Notes: generated by a model from the sequence alone, not told the origin. DNA of 64,000 nucleotides from Paenibacillus_E allorhizoplanae (GCF_927798215.1 NZ_CAKMMW010000009.1:186001-250000), one strand, 5' to 3'; shown: positions 32,104-41,568, numbered from the stretch's first letter. Numbers and translations are program-made.

Positions 32104-33687
32104 TTAAGGCGCACTTGTTAAGAACTGTGCGGTTGGATTTTTATCTATGGAAGAGCGCAGCGCATATTCACTTTCAAACAAGCCTACGAAATTCCCTTTC
32201 TTGTCTTTGACCAATTGGGAGTTAATGCGGAATTTAGCTGGATCGATTTTATCATCGATAATCCAACGCGCGAATTGATAATTCTGACGTTGCAGAAGAA
32301 TATCCACACCATACTCCGATTTCATCCGATGCTCCAGTACTTCGAATTGAAGTTGACCTACGACGCCAAGAATCATATCTTCGAAACCAATTGTCGTGAA
32401 GACTTGAATCATCCCTTCTTCCGTCAACTGATCGATCCCTTTCAAGAACTGCTTTTGTTTCAAAGCATTTTTGATCGATACTTTGCTGAATAACTCTGGT
32501 GAGAAGGTTGGAAGCTCATCGAAGATGACCTCTTCTCCTTCGCTTAAGGAATCGCCGATACGGAAAATACCTGGATCGAATAGACCAATGATATCCCCCG
32601 GGAAAGCCTCTTCCACGATATCACGATCTTGGGCTAGGAACTGTTGCGGCTGTGCCAGCTTGATATCCTTGCCAAGCCTTACATGCTTCACGGACATTCC
32701 CCGTTCGAACTTTCCGGAAACGATACGCAAGAAAGCTACGCGGTCGCGGTGAGCTGGGTTCATATTCGCTTGAATTTTGAACACATAACCAGAGAATTTC
32801 TCTCTCGTTGGCTCGATCACACCAGCTGTGCTAGTGCGCGGCTCTGGCCCAGGCGCTAGTTGCAGGAAGTTCTCGAGAAACGTCTGAACACCGAAATTGT
32901 TCACCGCACTCCCGAAGAAAACAGGCGTAAGCTCACCCTTCATCACTTTCTCCATATCAAAAGGGTCACCAGCAACATCCAACAGCTCGATATCTCCGCA
33001 CAATTGCTTGTGTAAGAACTCACCTGCAATTTGCTTCACTAACGGATCTTCTACACCGTCTACCTTGCGGACTTCAATATCCTTGTGGTCATCGCCTTGG
33101 TAGAGCTCTAACTGCGATTTCCCGCGATCGTAAACCCCACAGAACTGCTTCCCTGACCCAATTGGCCAGTTCATCGGATAAGAACGAATGCCGAGTACTT
33201 CTTCAAGCTCTTCCAGCAACTCGAACGGATCACGACCCTCACGGTCCAATTTATTAATGAATGTGAAAATGGGAATCCCACGCATACGACATACTTGGAA
33301 AAGCTTCTTCGTTTGGGTCTCGACCCCTTTGGCAACGTCGATTAACATTACCGCGCTATCCGCGGCTGTCAACGTACGGTAGGTATCCTCACTAAAGTCT
33401 TGGTGACCTGGTGTATCTAGAATATTGACGCGGTGACCTTCATAATCGAACTGCATAACACTTGACGTTACGGAGATACCCCGTTGTTTCTCAATTTCCA
33501 TCCAGTCTGATGTAGCATGTTTACTAGCTTTACGACCTTTAACCGTTCCGGCTAAGCGAATTGCCCCCCCGAACAAAAGCAGTTTCTCTGTTAATGTTGT
33601 TTTTCCCGCATCCGGGTGAGAAATAATCGCAAACGTCCGTCGTTTAGCGACTTCCGTTTCGAGAAGTTTAGTGAGTTGGGTTTTCAT
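32104..33687 (-). CDS. prfC: Peptide chain release factor 3
   Basis: 527 residues, usual length. GTPase motifs: SHPDAGKTTLTEK (P-loop), GISVTSSVMQFDY (switch 1), DTPGHQDFSEDTYRT (switch 2) and NKLDREG. The RF3-specific C-terminal domains are complete to AQFLTSAP. It recycles RF1/RF2 after peptide release using GTP. Single gene with its own terminator; AAGGGA lies 12 bases before the ATG. Confidence 0.96.
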   Translation of the reverse strand: MKTQLTKLLETEVAKRRTFAIISHPDAGKTTLTEKLLLFGGAIRLAGTVKGRKASKHATSDWMEIEKQRGISVTSSVMQFDYEGHRVNILDTPGHQDFSEDTYRTLTAADSAVMLIDVAKGVETQTKKLFQVCRMRGIPIFTFINKLDREGRDPFELLEELEEVLGIRSYPMNWPIGSGKQFCGVYDRGKSQLELYQGDDHKDIEVRKVDGVEDPLVKQIAGEFLHKQLCGDIELLDVAGDPFDMEKVMKGELTPVFFGSAVNNFGVQTFLENFLQLAPGPEPRTSTAGVIEPTREKFSGYVFKIQANMNPAHRDRVAFLRIVSGKFERGMSVKHVRLGKDIKLAQPQQFLAQDRDIVEEAFPGDIIGLFDPGIFRIGDSLSEGEEVIFDELPTFSPELFSKVSIKNALKQKQFLKGIDQLTEEGMIQVFTTIGFEDMILGVVGQLQFEVLEHRMKSEYGVDILLQRQNYQFARWIIDDKIDPAKFRINSQLVKDKKGNFVGLFESEYALRSSIDKNPTAQFLTSAP

Positions 33688-33732
33688 GTGTTCGTTTATT
33701 CCCTTCTTCTTTTACATATGACTACTTTAGAA

Positions 33733-34809
33733 TCAAGCGTGTGCTTTCTCCAAGGGGACCGTCCAGTTCGCTTCTTCAATGAAGGTGCGATTACTGAATT
33801 CCCTGCCGCGCACAACCACTTTATCTGCAAATACTTGCACATAAATACCCTGTGCTTTATCCTGTGCCGTTTGCTGGTACGCCCGATTCAGCGTTCTCCC
33901 TACAGAGGCATTATGGAAATAATGGAACGTTTCCTGAATATAATGCGGTGTCCCATTCTGAAAATCCTGATGACGATGACCACAGAAAACGAATACATTC
34001 TTGTAAGGCTTCAACGTTTCTCGGAACTGAATAGCCCGAATGAGCTGGTGAGTAGCCCCATCGGTGCCAACAGGCGGCAATGGTTGATGCGTCATCACGA
34101 ATAGCGGCCTTCCTGGTTTATATAAATTGCCCAGTCTTCCTTTGAACCAAGCGAGTTGTTCATCAGAATACCATGCACCTTCACCCACTTCGGGCTTCTC
34201 TTGCACGTAAGCTTCTTGTGATAGCAATAGGATAGAGTGTCCGTTCGTCGTAAAATCGTTATAAATGGACGTATAGCCCATGAACTTCTTGAACTGCTCT
34301 CTACTTACGGCATCACTTTTGCCATTCGGTACGTTATCCTGATCCCAACTATTCGCTTTATTAATCCAAATCGTATAATAATCATGATTCCCCATATTCC
34401 CATGAATAGGTGGAAGCTTATAATTATTCATTATGGCACGCAATGCCTTATAGTCAACCTCGGTACCTGTATCCGTCAAATCACCGGTCAGCATAATCGC
34501 ATCGACAGGACCATCGAACTGAGTGACATCATCTAACGCAAGTCTAAGCTTTTTGTTGGGAAGCGAATCGCCCGATGTAACATGAAGATCACTTAGGATA
34601 AAGAAGGACATCAACGGGCCAAGAGGCAGAGGTTCCTCCGAAGGCGCTGACGTAGCTTGTTGAGGGGGCTCTGAGGTAGCTACGGGTGCGGCTATAGCCT
34701 GTTCCTCGGGAATGAATTTTTTCTTAACCAACAGACTAAACCAAGCACTTAAACCTACTAAAACAGCCCCAATGGCAAGCAGCCATCGCACAAACGCTCT
34801 TCGTGACAT
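33733..34809 (-). CDS. Exported calcineurin-like metallophosphoesterase
   Basis: 358 residues. The N-terminus SRRAFVRWLLAIGAVLVG resembles a twin-arginine signal, followed by a Pro/Ser/Glu-rich linker (about 35-60). Metal-binding motifs follow: ILSDLHV, LTGDLTD, GNMGNHD, TMTHQPLP-like VMTHQPLP and CGHRHQD. It would hydrolyse phosphoesters outside the membrane. GAGG is 7 bases before the ATG. The Tat route is inferred; tat genes are not in the window. Confidence 0.88.
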   Translation of the reverse strand: MSRRAFVRWLLAIGAVLVGLSAWFSLLVKKKFIPEEQAIAAPVATSEPPQQATSAPSEEPLPLGPLMSFFILSDLHVTSGDSLPNKKLRLALDDVTQFDGPVDAIMLTGDLTDTGTEVDYKALRAIMNNYKLPPIHGNMGNHDYYTIWINKANSWDQDNVPNGKSDAVSREQFKKFMGYTSIYNDFTTNGHSILLLSQEAYVQEKPEVGEGAWYSDEQLAWFKGRLGNLYKPGRPLFVMTHQPLPPVGTDGATHQLIRAIQFRETLKPYKNVFVFCGHRHQDFQNGTPHYIQETFHYFHNASVGRTLNRAYQQTAQDKAQGIYVQVFADKVVVRGREFSNRTFIEEANWTVPLEKAHA

Positions 34810-34935
34810 CGATGCACCTCAAGTGTATAAAATGAAAAAATGGCCATATGCACTAGTATACCACAAATTGTGTCCGATACATCGTCCAGACTCGACAACA
34901 TCAAGTGATTTCTTGCTCCGCTTGTACCCACACGC

Positions 34936-34965
34936 AAAAAACCAACAGGCGAAGTCGCCTGTTGG
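34936..34965 (-). terminator. Terminator after zwf
   Basis: Perfect 11-bp stem CCAACAGGCGA / TCGCCTGTTGG with a 2-base loop region. Minus strand T-run TTTTTT follows. It lies about 15 bases after the zwf stop. Confidence 0.92.
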
Positions 34966-34979
34966 ATAAACTCCCTATT

Positions 34980-36515
34980 TTACGCCAATACAGTTGTTTT
35001 CTGAACAGCTTCCCAATCGACTTCCCCTTCATTCTGGCCATTAATCGGCCACCACTTGAATCCATCGTCACTCAGGAGCTTCGCTGCTTCTGCAGGCCCC
35101 CATGAGCCAGCTGGATAGTGCTTAAGGTCATCTGTCTGTTCGCCCCATGCAGCAGCGATGCGATCCACATAAGACCATGCAAGCGCCACTTCATCCCAAC
35201 GTGTAAAGTAAGTGGAATCTCCGCGAGTTGCATCATACAGCAAGCGCTCGTATGCTTCTGGCGTATTGATGCCGATTTGACAGCTTTGGCAGAAGTCCAT
35301 CGCAACTGGTACGATTACACCTTCTGAACCAGGTTGTTTCGCGTTCATTTTCAAATAGATGCCTTCCATCGGATTCACTCGGAATACGAGCAGATTCGGC
35401 TCAAGCTCATGCTTTTTAGCCAAATAGACATTGTTTGGAATGTTCTTGAATTCGACAACGACCTCAGTCGTTTTGACCGGTAGTCGTTTTCCAGTACGAA
35501 TATAGAATGGCACACCCGCCCAGCGGAAATTATCCACATGAACACGTGCTGCAAAATAAGTTTCTGTCGTCGATTGCGGATTCACAGAATCCTCTTCACG
35601 GTATGCAGGAAGTGCTTTGCCTTTGGCAGAACCGCTGGCATATTGACCGCGAACCACGTTCGCACGGACATCATCCCCGTCTTCGAACAAACGGAGTGAA
35701 CGGAGTACCTTCACCTTCTCATCACGGATATCCTCCGGATGTAGACGGCTAGGTGGTTCCATCGCCATCATCATCAGCATTTGCAGCATGTGATTTTGAC
35801 CCATATCGCGAAGAGCACCGGAGTGGTCGTAGTAGCCACCGCGCTCTTCTACACCCACAGTCTCACTGAGCGTGATCTGGATGTTCGCTATGTATTTATT
35901 ATTCCAAAGAGGCTCGAAGAAAGCATTCGCGAAACGAACGAACTCGATGTTTTGGACCATTTCTTTTCCCAAGTAATGATCGATACGGTAAATATCCTTC
36001 TCTTCGAACACTTGACGAAGTTGTCCATTCAAACGCTCCGCAGACGGCAAATCGTAGCCGAATGGTTTTTCAATAACCAAGCGATGCCAACCCTCCGTTT
36101 GGAGCAAGCCGCCTTCACTTAAATTGTACGACACATTACCGAACAACTCAGGCGCAAGCGCCAAATAGAACAGACGGTTACCGCCCGTTTGATATTTCTC
36201 ATCCAATTTCGCTGTCAGTGTATTCAGTTCATGGAAACCTGCAACATTGTTAATGTCGAGTGACATGTACTCGAATCTTTGGGCGAATTTCTCCCATTCT
36301 GCAGCATCCGTATTTTTGTAACGAGCGAATTCTTGAATCGAATTTTTCACGTCTTCACGGAATTGCTCATTCGTACGGGGTCTGCGAGCCAGACCAACTA
36401 CAGCAAAGTTATCTCCCAGCTTGCCTTCACGATAAAGGCTATAAAAGGCTGGAAACAGTTTTCTTTTCGCTAAATCACCCGTTGCTCCGAAAATATAAAA
36501 CACAGCTCCACTCAT
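34980..36515 (-). CDS. zwf: Glucose-6-phosphate 1-dehydrogenase
   Basis: 511 residues, full length. NADP site GATGDLAKRKLFPAFYSLY, substrate/active-site block RIDHYLGKEMVQNIEFVRFAN with the catalytic His and Lys, and the conserved YIRTGKRLP. It makes 6-phosphogluconolactone plus NADPH, the entry step of the oxidative pentose phosphate pathway. Single-gene transcript with its own SigA promoter and strong terminator; gnd is not nearby. Confidence 0.97.
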   Translation of the reverse strand: MSGAVFYIFGATGDLAKRKLFPAFYSLYREGKLGDNFAVVGLARRPRTNEQFREDVKNSIQEFARYKNTDAAEWEKFAQRFEYMSLDINNVAGFHELNTLTAKLDEKYQTGGNRLFYLALAPELFGNVSYNLSEGGLLQTEGWHRLVIEKPFGYDLPSAERLNGQLRQVFEEKDIYRIDHYLGKEMVQNIEFVRFANAFFEPLWNNKYIANIQITLSETVGVEERGGYYDHSGALRDMGQNHMLQMLMMMAMEPPSRLHPEDIRDEKVKVLRSLRLFEDGDDVRANVVRGQYASGSAKGKALPAYREEDSVNPQSTTETYFAARVHVDNFRWAGVPFYIRTGKRLPVKTTEVVVEFKNIPNNVYLAKKHELEPNLLVFRVNPMEGIYLKMNAKQPGSEGVIVPVAMDFCQSCQIGINTPEAYERLLYDATRGDSTYFTRWDEVALAWSYVDRIAAAWGEQTDDLKHYPAGSWGPAEAAKLLSDDGFKWWPINGQNEGEVDWEAVQKTTVLA

Positions 36516-36548
36516 CTATGCATCATTCTTTCTCTATTAGAATTAGTT

Positions 36549-36577
36549 AATATGCTTAGCATACCTAAAATTGTCAA
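36549..36577 (-). promoter_or_regulatory. SigA promoter of zwf
   Basis: Minus strand exact TTGACA (36572-36577), 17-base spacer, CATATT (36549-36554). It lies 34 bases upstream of the zwf ATG. Confidence 0.65.
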
Positions 36578-36705
36578 GCTATTCAACTTATATAGTCACT
36601 TTAACCCATAACATTTTCTTATAAGAAAATAGACATCCGTCTATACCGTTACATTATTCGTGGCATAGGCTAACAGTACATACGAATACGGAGGTGCCCT
36701 TAGTC

Positions 36706-37062
36706 ATGCAACCCTTTCATCCAATCACCGAAAAAAGTTGCAAAAATCTTGTCGGAAAACCTGTTCTTGTCTTCTTAACGAATGGCTCTGAGATATATGG
36801 AATCGTCAGTCGCGTAGAGAAAAACAAGCTCATCCTAAATGACAATCAACAAGCGAACACGAAGTCCTCTTCCAAAAGTACCAAGCCCACGCTTAACAAA
36901 AAGGGGAAAAAGAAGCAAGCTCAACCTGTTGCACCGACTCAGCCATCAACAGAAGATCAGCTGTCTTCCTTCGGTCTCATCCGTTTTGGAGGGCCACCGG
37001 TTAGACCCACGGGTCCAGTAGATATTCAAATCGACTATATTGCCGCCATGTTTAGTGAGTGA
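36706..37062 (+). CDS. Small basic protein with Sm-like N-terminal pattern, unknown function
   Basis: 118 residues; not assigned to a named family. The N-terminal third (NLVGKPVLVFLTNGSEIYGIV then SRVEKNKLIL) has the alternating strand pattern of small Sm-like or SH3-like barrels. The middle is Lys/Ser/Thr/Gln-rich and probably disordered; the end is a Pro-rich plus hydrophobic tail. Start at the ATG at 36706, with GGAGGTG 9 bases ahead. The upstream in-frame GTG lies inside the ribosome site. Divergent from zwf, followed by its own terminator. Confidence 0.75.
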   Translation: MQPFHPITEKSCKNLVGKPVLVFLTNGSEIYGIVSRVEKNKLILNDNQQANTKSSSKSTKPTLNKKGKKKQAQPVAPTQPSTEDQLSSFGLIRFGGPPVRPTGPVDIQIDYIAAMFSE

Positions 37063-37071
37063 CGGAAATTA

Positions 37072-37101
37072 AGGCTGTGGATGTATACTTCATCTACAGC
37101 C
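37072..37101. terminator. Bidirectional terminator
   Basis: AGGCTGT.GATG paired with CATC.ACAGCC, ending CCCTTTCC on the plus strand. It lies between the convergent genes ending at 37062 and 37108. Confidence 0.65.
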
Positions 37102-37107
37102 CTTTCC

Positions 37108-37554
37108 TCAACGTTTCAACTTTTTATTCATACGGTAACAGCTAAGATCAGGTACATAAGAATCAATCTCATACCCTCTTTTACTATAAAATCGTATTGC
37201 CTTCGGATTGCTGTCATCAACAAATAGCTCCACCGTATGGCAACGTTCACTAAGACCGTAGTCTTCTGCAGCTTTCATAAGTGTATGTCCAATGCCTTTG
37301 CCCTGCTCACGCGGATCAACAGCCAGCATATCTATGAAGAGCTTACTCGATTTACGTATGACGGAAATGAAGCCGTAAGGCCGTTTGTACCCTTTGGCGA
37401 TGACGAACGTTTTATTGGCGTTCAGTCGCTTACGGATCTCTGAGTATGTCACAGAATTACCTGAATCATACATTCTGGAAAAAGGAACTAATTGTTCAAC
37501 AACTAATCGATATATAGCGGGGTCGTCAATGGTAGCCAACCGTTTGCGTATCAC
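37108..37554 (-). CDS. GNAT-family N-acetyltransferase
   Basis: About 148 residues with the acetyl-CoA-binding block LAVDPREQGKGIGHTLMKAAED and the late GNAT strand-helix NPKAIRFYSKRGYEID. It transfers acetyl from acetyl-CoA to an unknown amine. Start taken as GTG at 37554 because GGAGG is 9 bases ahead; the in-frame start at 37572 overlaps that site. Confidence 0.88.
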   Translation of the reverse strand: MIRKRLATIDDPAIYRLVVEQLVPFSRMYDSGNSVTYSEIRKRLNANKTFVIAKGYKRPYGFISVIRKSSKLFIDMLAVDPREQGKGIGHTLMKAAEDYGLSERCHTVELFVDDSNPKAIRFYSKRGYEIDSYVPDLSCYRMNKKLKR

Positions 37555-37684
37555 ATGGCACCGCCTCCACAAGAAGCAATAATGCTATCTTATGTTGGTA
37601 AACCTGTAATTGACCCCACAAGTACCAATTTACCCCAGTCTACTGGGGTGATATACTTAACGTATACGAAATGAGGTGATCGTA

Positions 37685-38380
37685 ATGATCAATGCTTATC
37701 CATCCGTCATGGCGGTGAACAGGTATCAAACTCATAAAGATTATTACCGTGTTGGCGCTGTAAGTGCAGTCACCGGTGGTAAATCGAATACCATACGACG
37801 AATGTTGGATTTACCTTATGAGCAACTCGCCTACAAGCAGTTCGCACAGAGGGCTGCCAAAGACGTTGCTGGCTTAGTTCAATCTACGGAAACCGTCAAG
37901 CAATCCGCTCAGACGCTCGTCAACACGACTGCGTACGCCCCGACGAAAGAGTTGCAAGCCGATATCACCCAGAACCTTCAAACGTTTATTCATACATATA
38001 ATGAGTTGCAAGATCAGCTAGGGGATTCACCTGACTACGTGAGTCATGCCCTGCTTCAAAGTCTGGAAAGGGCAGCAAAGTCGGGCACATTGCACGATCT
38101 TGGCATCACCAAGAGTGATAATGGCAAGTTGATGCTACAACCTGAAGTATTAGAGAAGCAACTTAATCAACCTGGTGGCATTCATCCTAAAAGCTTGCTT
38201 GATCTCACCAACTTCGCAAGCTCGTTAGTAAGCCGTATTGATCGTCTGCAGCAGCTGCCTTCCGTCTCGTTGTTTCAACTCTCCGCATCGCCACTTAAGC
38301 CATTTGGGCAGTATCAGTCTCAGCTTGAGGCGTATTTGCCGGTTCCGATGCGTGGGATATTGCTGGATGCGAAGATGTGA
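37685..38380 (+). CDS. Unknown protein with FliD-like C-terminal pattern
   Basis: 231 residues, no signal peptide. Not confidently recognised. The stretch LQTFIHTYNELQDQLGD followed by LERAAKSGTLHDLGI, then DNGKLMLQPEVLEKQL, resembles the C-terminal region of the flagellar cap protein FliD (V..FV.AYN.L, LGI...DG.L.LD...L). The length is less than half of FliD and no flagellar gene is nearby. The ATG at 37685 follows GAGGTG by 6 bases. It may be a filament-associated protein or only a coiled-coil look-alike. Confidence 0.7.
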   Translation: MINAYPSVMAVNRYQTHKDYYRVGAVSAVTGGKSNTIRRMLDLPYEQLAYKQFAQRAAKDVAGLVQSTETVKQSAQTLVNTTAYAPTKELQADITQNLQTFIHTYNELQDQLGDSPDYVSHALLQSLERAAKSGTLHDLGITKSDNGKLMLQPEVLEKQLNQPGGIHPKSLLDLTNFASSLVSRIDRLQQLPSVSLFQLSASPLKPFGQYQSQLEAYLPVPMRGILLDAKM

Positions 38381-38386
38381 GGAACA

Positions 38387-38434
38387 AAAAGGCTGTATCC
38401 CCAAGTAGAATCATCTACGGGGGATACAGCCTTT
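38387..38434. terminator. Bidirectional terminator
   Basis: AAAAGGCTGTATCCCC paired with GGGGATACAGCCTTTT, with a smaller GTAGA/TCTAC hairpin in the loop. T-runs on both strands. It lies between the convergent genes ending at 38380 and 38440. Confidence 0.92.
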
Positions 38435-38439
38435 TCCAT

Positions 38440-38988
38440 TTAAAATAGCTTTTTACCTAGCACATGATCAATAGGAATGTAGCCAATGACGCGACTATCC
38501 ATGCTATTGTTCCGATTATCCCCCATCACGAAAATATGATCAGCTGGAACGGTCCACTTTTTGTTCCCGTTCGCTCTCATTTCCTCATTGATGTAAGACT
38601 CGTTCAGCAGTTCACCGTTGCGGTACATCTGATTATCCTTCAGCTCAAGCTGATCCCCTGGCTTACCGATCACACGTTTGATCCATACATGCTTATCATC
38701 GCCTCGAACAAATAAGCTAAGCAATGGGCTGTCCAATAAATCATTTTTAAAAGTCCGCTTCATCTCAACCCTAGAGTCGATAATGACAATATCTTCATAA
38801 TTGGGTTCGTAGTGAAACGTATGCGAAAGCTTCGAAACATACACGCGTTGACTATCATGCAATGTCGGATCCATCGAATGACCGCTAACTCTCGTAGATT
38901 GAAACACAAAAACACCTAAAAAGACGACTAATACAAAGGAAATTGCAATGGAACCAAACCAGCTCCAAATCTGTTTGACTACATTCAC
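38440..38988 (-). CDS. Type I signal peptidase
   Basis: 182 residues, one N-terminal membrane helix (about 13-32). Catalytic Ser in SGHSMDPTLH, general-base Lys in WIKRVIGKPGD, and box E GDNRNNSMDSR. It removes signal peptides from secreted proteins at the outer face of the membrane. GTG start with GGGAG 8 bases ahead, 18 bases after the liaR stop, so it is probably the last gene of the pspA-liaFSR unit. Confidence 0.94.
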   Translation of the reverse strand: MNVVKQIWSWFGSIAISFVLVVFLGVFVFQSTRVSGHSMDPTLHDSQRVYVSKLSHTFHYEPNYEDIVIIDSRVEMKRTFKNDLLDSPLLSLFVRGDDKHVWIKRVIGKPGDQLELKDNQMYRNGELLNESYINEEMRANGNKKWTVPADHIFVMGDNRNNSMDSRVIGYIPIDHVLGKKLF

Positions 38989-39006
38989 ATTTATCGCTCC
39001 CTTGCC

Positions 39007-39654
39007 TTATTCCGCCAGTCCGTGCTTAAAGGCATAAATCGCCGCTTGCGTGCGATCTTCTACGCCAAGCTTGGATAGAACGTTGGTGACGTGGAATTTC
39101 ACCGTCTTCACACCGATGAATAAATCATCAGCCAACTCTTGATTCGATTTGCCTTTCGCAATCAAGCGAAGTACTTCCATCTCGCGGTCCGTTAGTTCCT
39201 CATGGGGCTCCGCAACCGGCTTTGGTTGACGGAAGCGATTCATGATTTTCGAAGCCACCTGCGACTCCAGAATCGATTGTCCTTTGGCCGCGGCTCTAAT
39301 CGCTTGCGCGATTTCGGAGGCACGCGAGGTTTTCAATAAATAGCTAAAGGCACCCGCTTCAATAACTGGATACATTTTCTCATCATCTAAGAAGCTAGTC
39401 AATACAATGACTTTACAATCAGGATATAGTTGCAGTAATTTTCTTGTCGTTTCGATGCCATCCATACCTTCCATAACAAGGTCCATCAGCACCACATCAG
39501 GACGATATTCTTGAGCTAAACGAATGCCATCGTGGCCATTGCTCGCTTCGCCAACGACCTCAATCCCATCTTCCGTCCCTAGAACAGCTGCAAGTCCAAT
39601 TCTGACCATCTCATGATCATCGACTAGTAGTACTTTGATTAAGGTGTCGTCCAA
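39007..39654 (-). CDS. liaR: Response regulator, LiaR/VraR type
   Basis: 215 residues. Receiver domain with acidic VLLVDDHE, phosphoacceptor Asp in VLMDLVMEGMDG and Lys in SYLLKTS; NarL/LuxR-type helix-turn-helix (LTDREMEVLRLIAKGKSNQ) at the C-terminus. Starts with TTG, GAGAGGAAG upstream. With the kinase and LiaF-like gene upstream it forms the three-component cell-envelope stress system known for LiaFSR and VraTSR, responding to lipid II-interfering antibiotics. Confidence 0.92.
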   Translation of the reverse strand: MDDTLIKVLLVDDHEMVRIGLAAVLGTEDGIEVVGEASNGHDGIRLAQEYRPDVVLMDLVMEGMDGIETTRKLLQLYPDCKVIVLTSFLDDEKMYPVIEAGAFSYLLKTSRASEIAQAIRAAAKGQSILESQVASKIMNRFRQPKPVAEPHEELTDREMEVLRLIAKGKSNQELADDLFIGVKTVKFHVTNVLSKLGVEDRTQAAIYAFKHGLAE

Positions 39655-39681
39655 TTCGCTTCTTCCTCTCTATGTACGATG

Positions 39682-40749
39682 TTAATTCTCGATCAATTGA
39701 GGATCGGTTGCTAAGATTGGTACTCGAATCTCAATACGTGTCCCTCGGTCTGGTGCTGTAATAATATCCACCGACCCACCGATTTCGTTCACACGTTCCT
39801 TCATAGACACGATGCCATAAGAAGTTAGCTTCTTCGCATCCAGCTCAAAACCAACACCATCATCGCGGATCACTAATCGGATACCGTCTGAACGATGTAG
39901 CAGCTTCACTTCCAGCTTATTCGCCTTAGAGTGACGCAGGGCATTCGAAAGCGCCTCTTGCACAATTCGAAATAAATGATCCTCGATCCCCTTGTTTAAG
40001 CGGATTTCCTCATCCATATCCCAGCTGATCACCATCGGAACCTTGGCCGCTAGCTCCTTTAAGAGCTCAACGAGTCCCTCCGACAGTCGTTTTCCTTCGA
40101 GATGGATCGGCCTCAGATGCAGCAACAAGGCTCTCATTTCGGATTGAGCGACGGAAGCCATCTCTTCAATCAGATGAATCTGTCGCTTCGCTTTCTCAAA
40201 ATCTTTATCCAGTGTACGTCCAACAGCCGTAGCTGTCATAGATATAGCAAACAATTGCTGACTTACCGCATCATGCAGCTCGCGCGCCAAGCGCTGACGC
40301 TCTTCAATAACCGCCGAAAGCTTGGCTTTCTCGGTAAGCTCAGCATTACTATTCGACAGTCGTTGAAGGGAGGTCACTTGCTCTTCCCATCGCTTCATAA
40401 TACGGCTGAGTTGTTCGCCTAAACGGCCAATCTCATCATCATCCCCGTTTTGAAAGCCTTCTCGGGCAAATGTCCCTTTTTCTAATAGAATCATCGTCTC
40501 CATCATCGGCTCCAGCCTGCGTGTCACCTTAGAACTGTTCCAGTAACCGAAAACCGCACCAATGACAGCCAGAATCAATAAGGCCAAGAACGAGAACTTG
40601 ACACCCTGCTGCCAGCTGGTAAATGGCTCGATCAAATGTCTTGAATTCAGAAAATACAGCATAGCTCCGAAAACGGCGAAGCTAAAAAGGATGGCTTCCC
40701 CCATGCTGCGCCAGATCATGTTCGTTAATCGTCGTTTGTAGCCGTCCAC
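39682..40749 (-). CDS. liaS: Sensor histidine kinase, LiaS/VraS type
   Basis: 355 residues. Two membrane helices near the N-terminus (about 14-34 and 45-66) with almost no outside loop (intramembrane-sensing type), HAMP, HisKA_3 with the phosphoacceptor His in EERQRLARELHDAVSQQL, and an HATPase domain (EALSNALRHSKA, RDDGVGFELD). GTG start with GGGGG about 11 bases ahead. It sits between the LiaF-like and LiaR genes, 27 bases from the latter. Confidence 0.92.
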   Translation of the reverse strand: MDGYKRRLTNMIWRSMGEAILFSFAVFGAMLYFLNSRHLIEPFTSWQQGVKFSFLALLILAVIGAVFGYWNSSKVTRRLEPMMETMILLEKGTFAREGFQNGDDDEIGRLGEQLSRIMKRWEEQVTSLQRLSNSNAELTEKAKLSAVIEERQRLARELHDAVSQQLFAISMTATAVGRTLDKDFEKAKRQIHLIEEMASVAQSEMRALLLHLRPIHLEGKRLSEGLVELLKELAAKVPMVISWDMDEEIRLNKGIEDHLFRIVQEALSNALRHSKANKLEVKLLHRSDGIRLVIRDDGVGFELDAKKLTSYGIVSMKERVNEIGGSVDIITAPDRGTRIEIRVPILATDPQLIEN

Positions 40750-40774
40750 TTGGTGAAGAACCCCCTAAAGAAAG

Positions 40775-41437
40775 TTACAATACTTTGACCTTGATATCTC
40801 CTACGATGAAAGAAAGAATGAGTTTCACCCGATGGTCGCAATGCCCATAATTCTGCGATTGCCAAACAACCTTGTTCATCACACCTGACTCTTTTTCTTC
40901 CGCGATTTGAAGCTGACCTAGCATGACGGAAGCTGTAACGGAAACGCCGATATCGTCTGGCACCTTTATATCAATATCTCCTACAACACCCTGTAGGATA
41001 ACTGTCGTTTCTTTCTGTTCTAGAATAGCCATAGAAAGATCCATATACGTTTCCCCCACCAAGTACCACGTCGAGGTATTCCGTTGAATCCATGGCTCTC
41101 GGCCTAGGCGAACGCTATCGACAATCTTTTGCTTTTGGGTATACGTATCGTCTTTATGAACCTGCTTGGATCGAATGAAAAACAAACCTAATGAAATCAA
41201 CACTACCGAAATGACAATGGTGAGATGATCACCGAATAAAATGACGGCACCTATCCCCATCAGCACATAACCCTTGCGCTCTTTGCGTGAACGAACACGA
41301 TGAATGCCCAGCAAAATAAGGATTACGGCCATAACGGGAAAAAAGCCTATGGTATGTTCCAGAAGCAAAAAAACACCGGCTCCAATCAGCACAAGCGCTG
41401 TATTCCGGCTGCGGTTATTTTTCGTTTCCTCTCCCAT
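40775..41437 (-). CDS. liaF: LiaF-like membrane inhibitor of the stress kinase
   Basis: About 220 residues. Membrane segments in the first 100 residues (LVLIGAGVFLLLEH, VMAVILILLGIH, GIGAVILFGD and so on), then the LiaF C-terminal beta domain (MAILEQKETTVILQGVVGDI, ending LSFIVGDIKVKVL). LiaF holds LiaS inactive without stress. The open frame extends to 41536, but the ATG at 41437 has GGAGG 7 bases ahead and is preferred. It lies 131 bases downstream of the pspA-like gene. Confidence 0.9.
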   Translation of the reverse strand: MGEETKNNRSRNTALVLIGAGVFLLLEHTIGFFPVMAVILILLGIHRVRSRKERKGYVLMGIGAVILFGDHLTIVISVVLISLGLFFIRSKQVHKDDTYTQKQKIVDSVRLGREPWIQRNTSTWYLVGETYMDLSMAILEQKETTVILQGVVGDIDIKVPDDIGVSVTASVMLGQLQIAEEKESGVMNKVVWQSQNYGHCDHRVKLILSFIVGDIKVKVL

Positions 41438-41568
41438 CGATGCACCTCCTCTGGCTGCCATTTCTCTTTCGTTCATACGATTCCTAGCATACCATAAGAA
41501 TGGACGACCTCCAAGATGCAAATCCTTATAGATCAAGGGTTTGCTTTCGTGGAGGTCACCGTCCAGGA

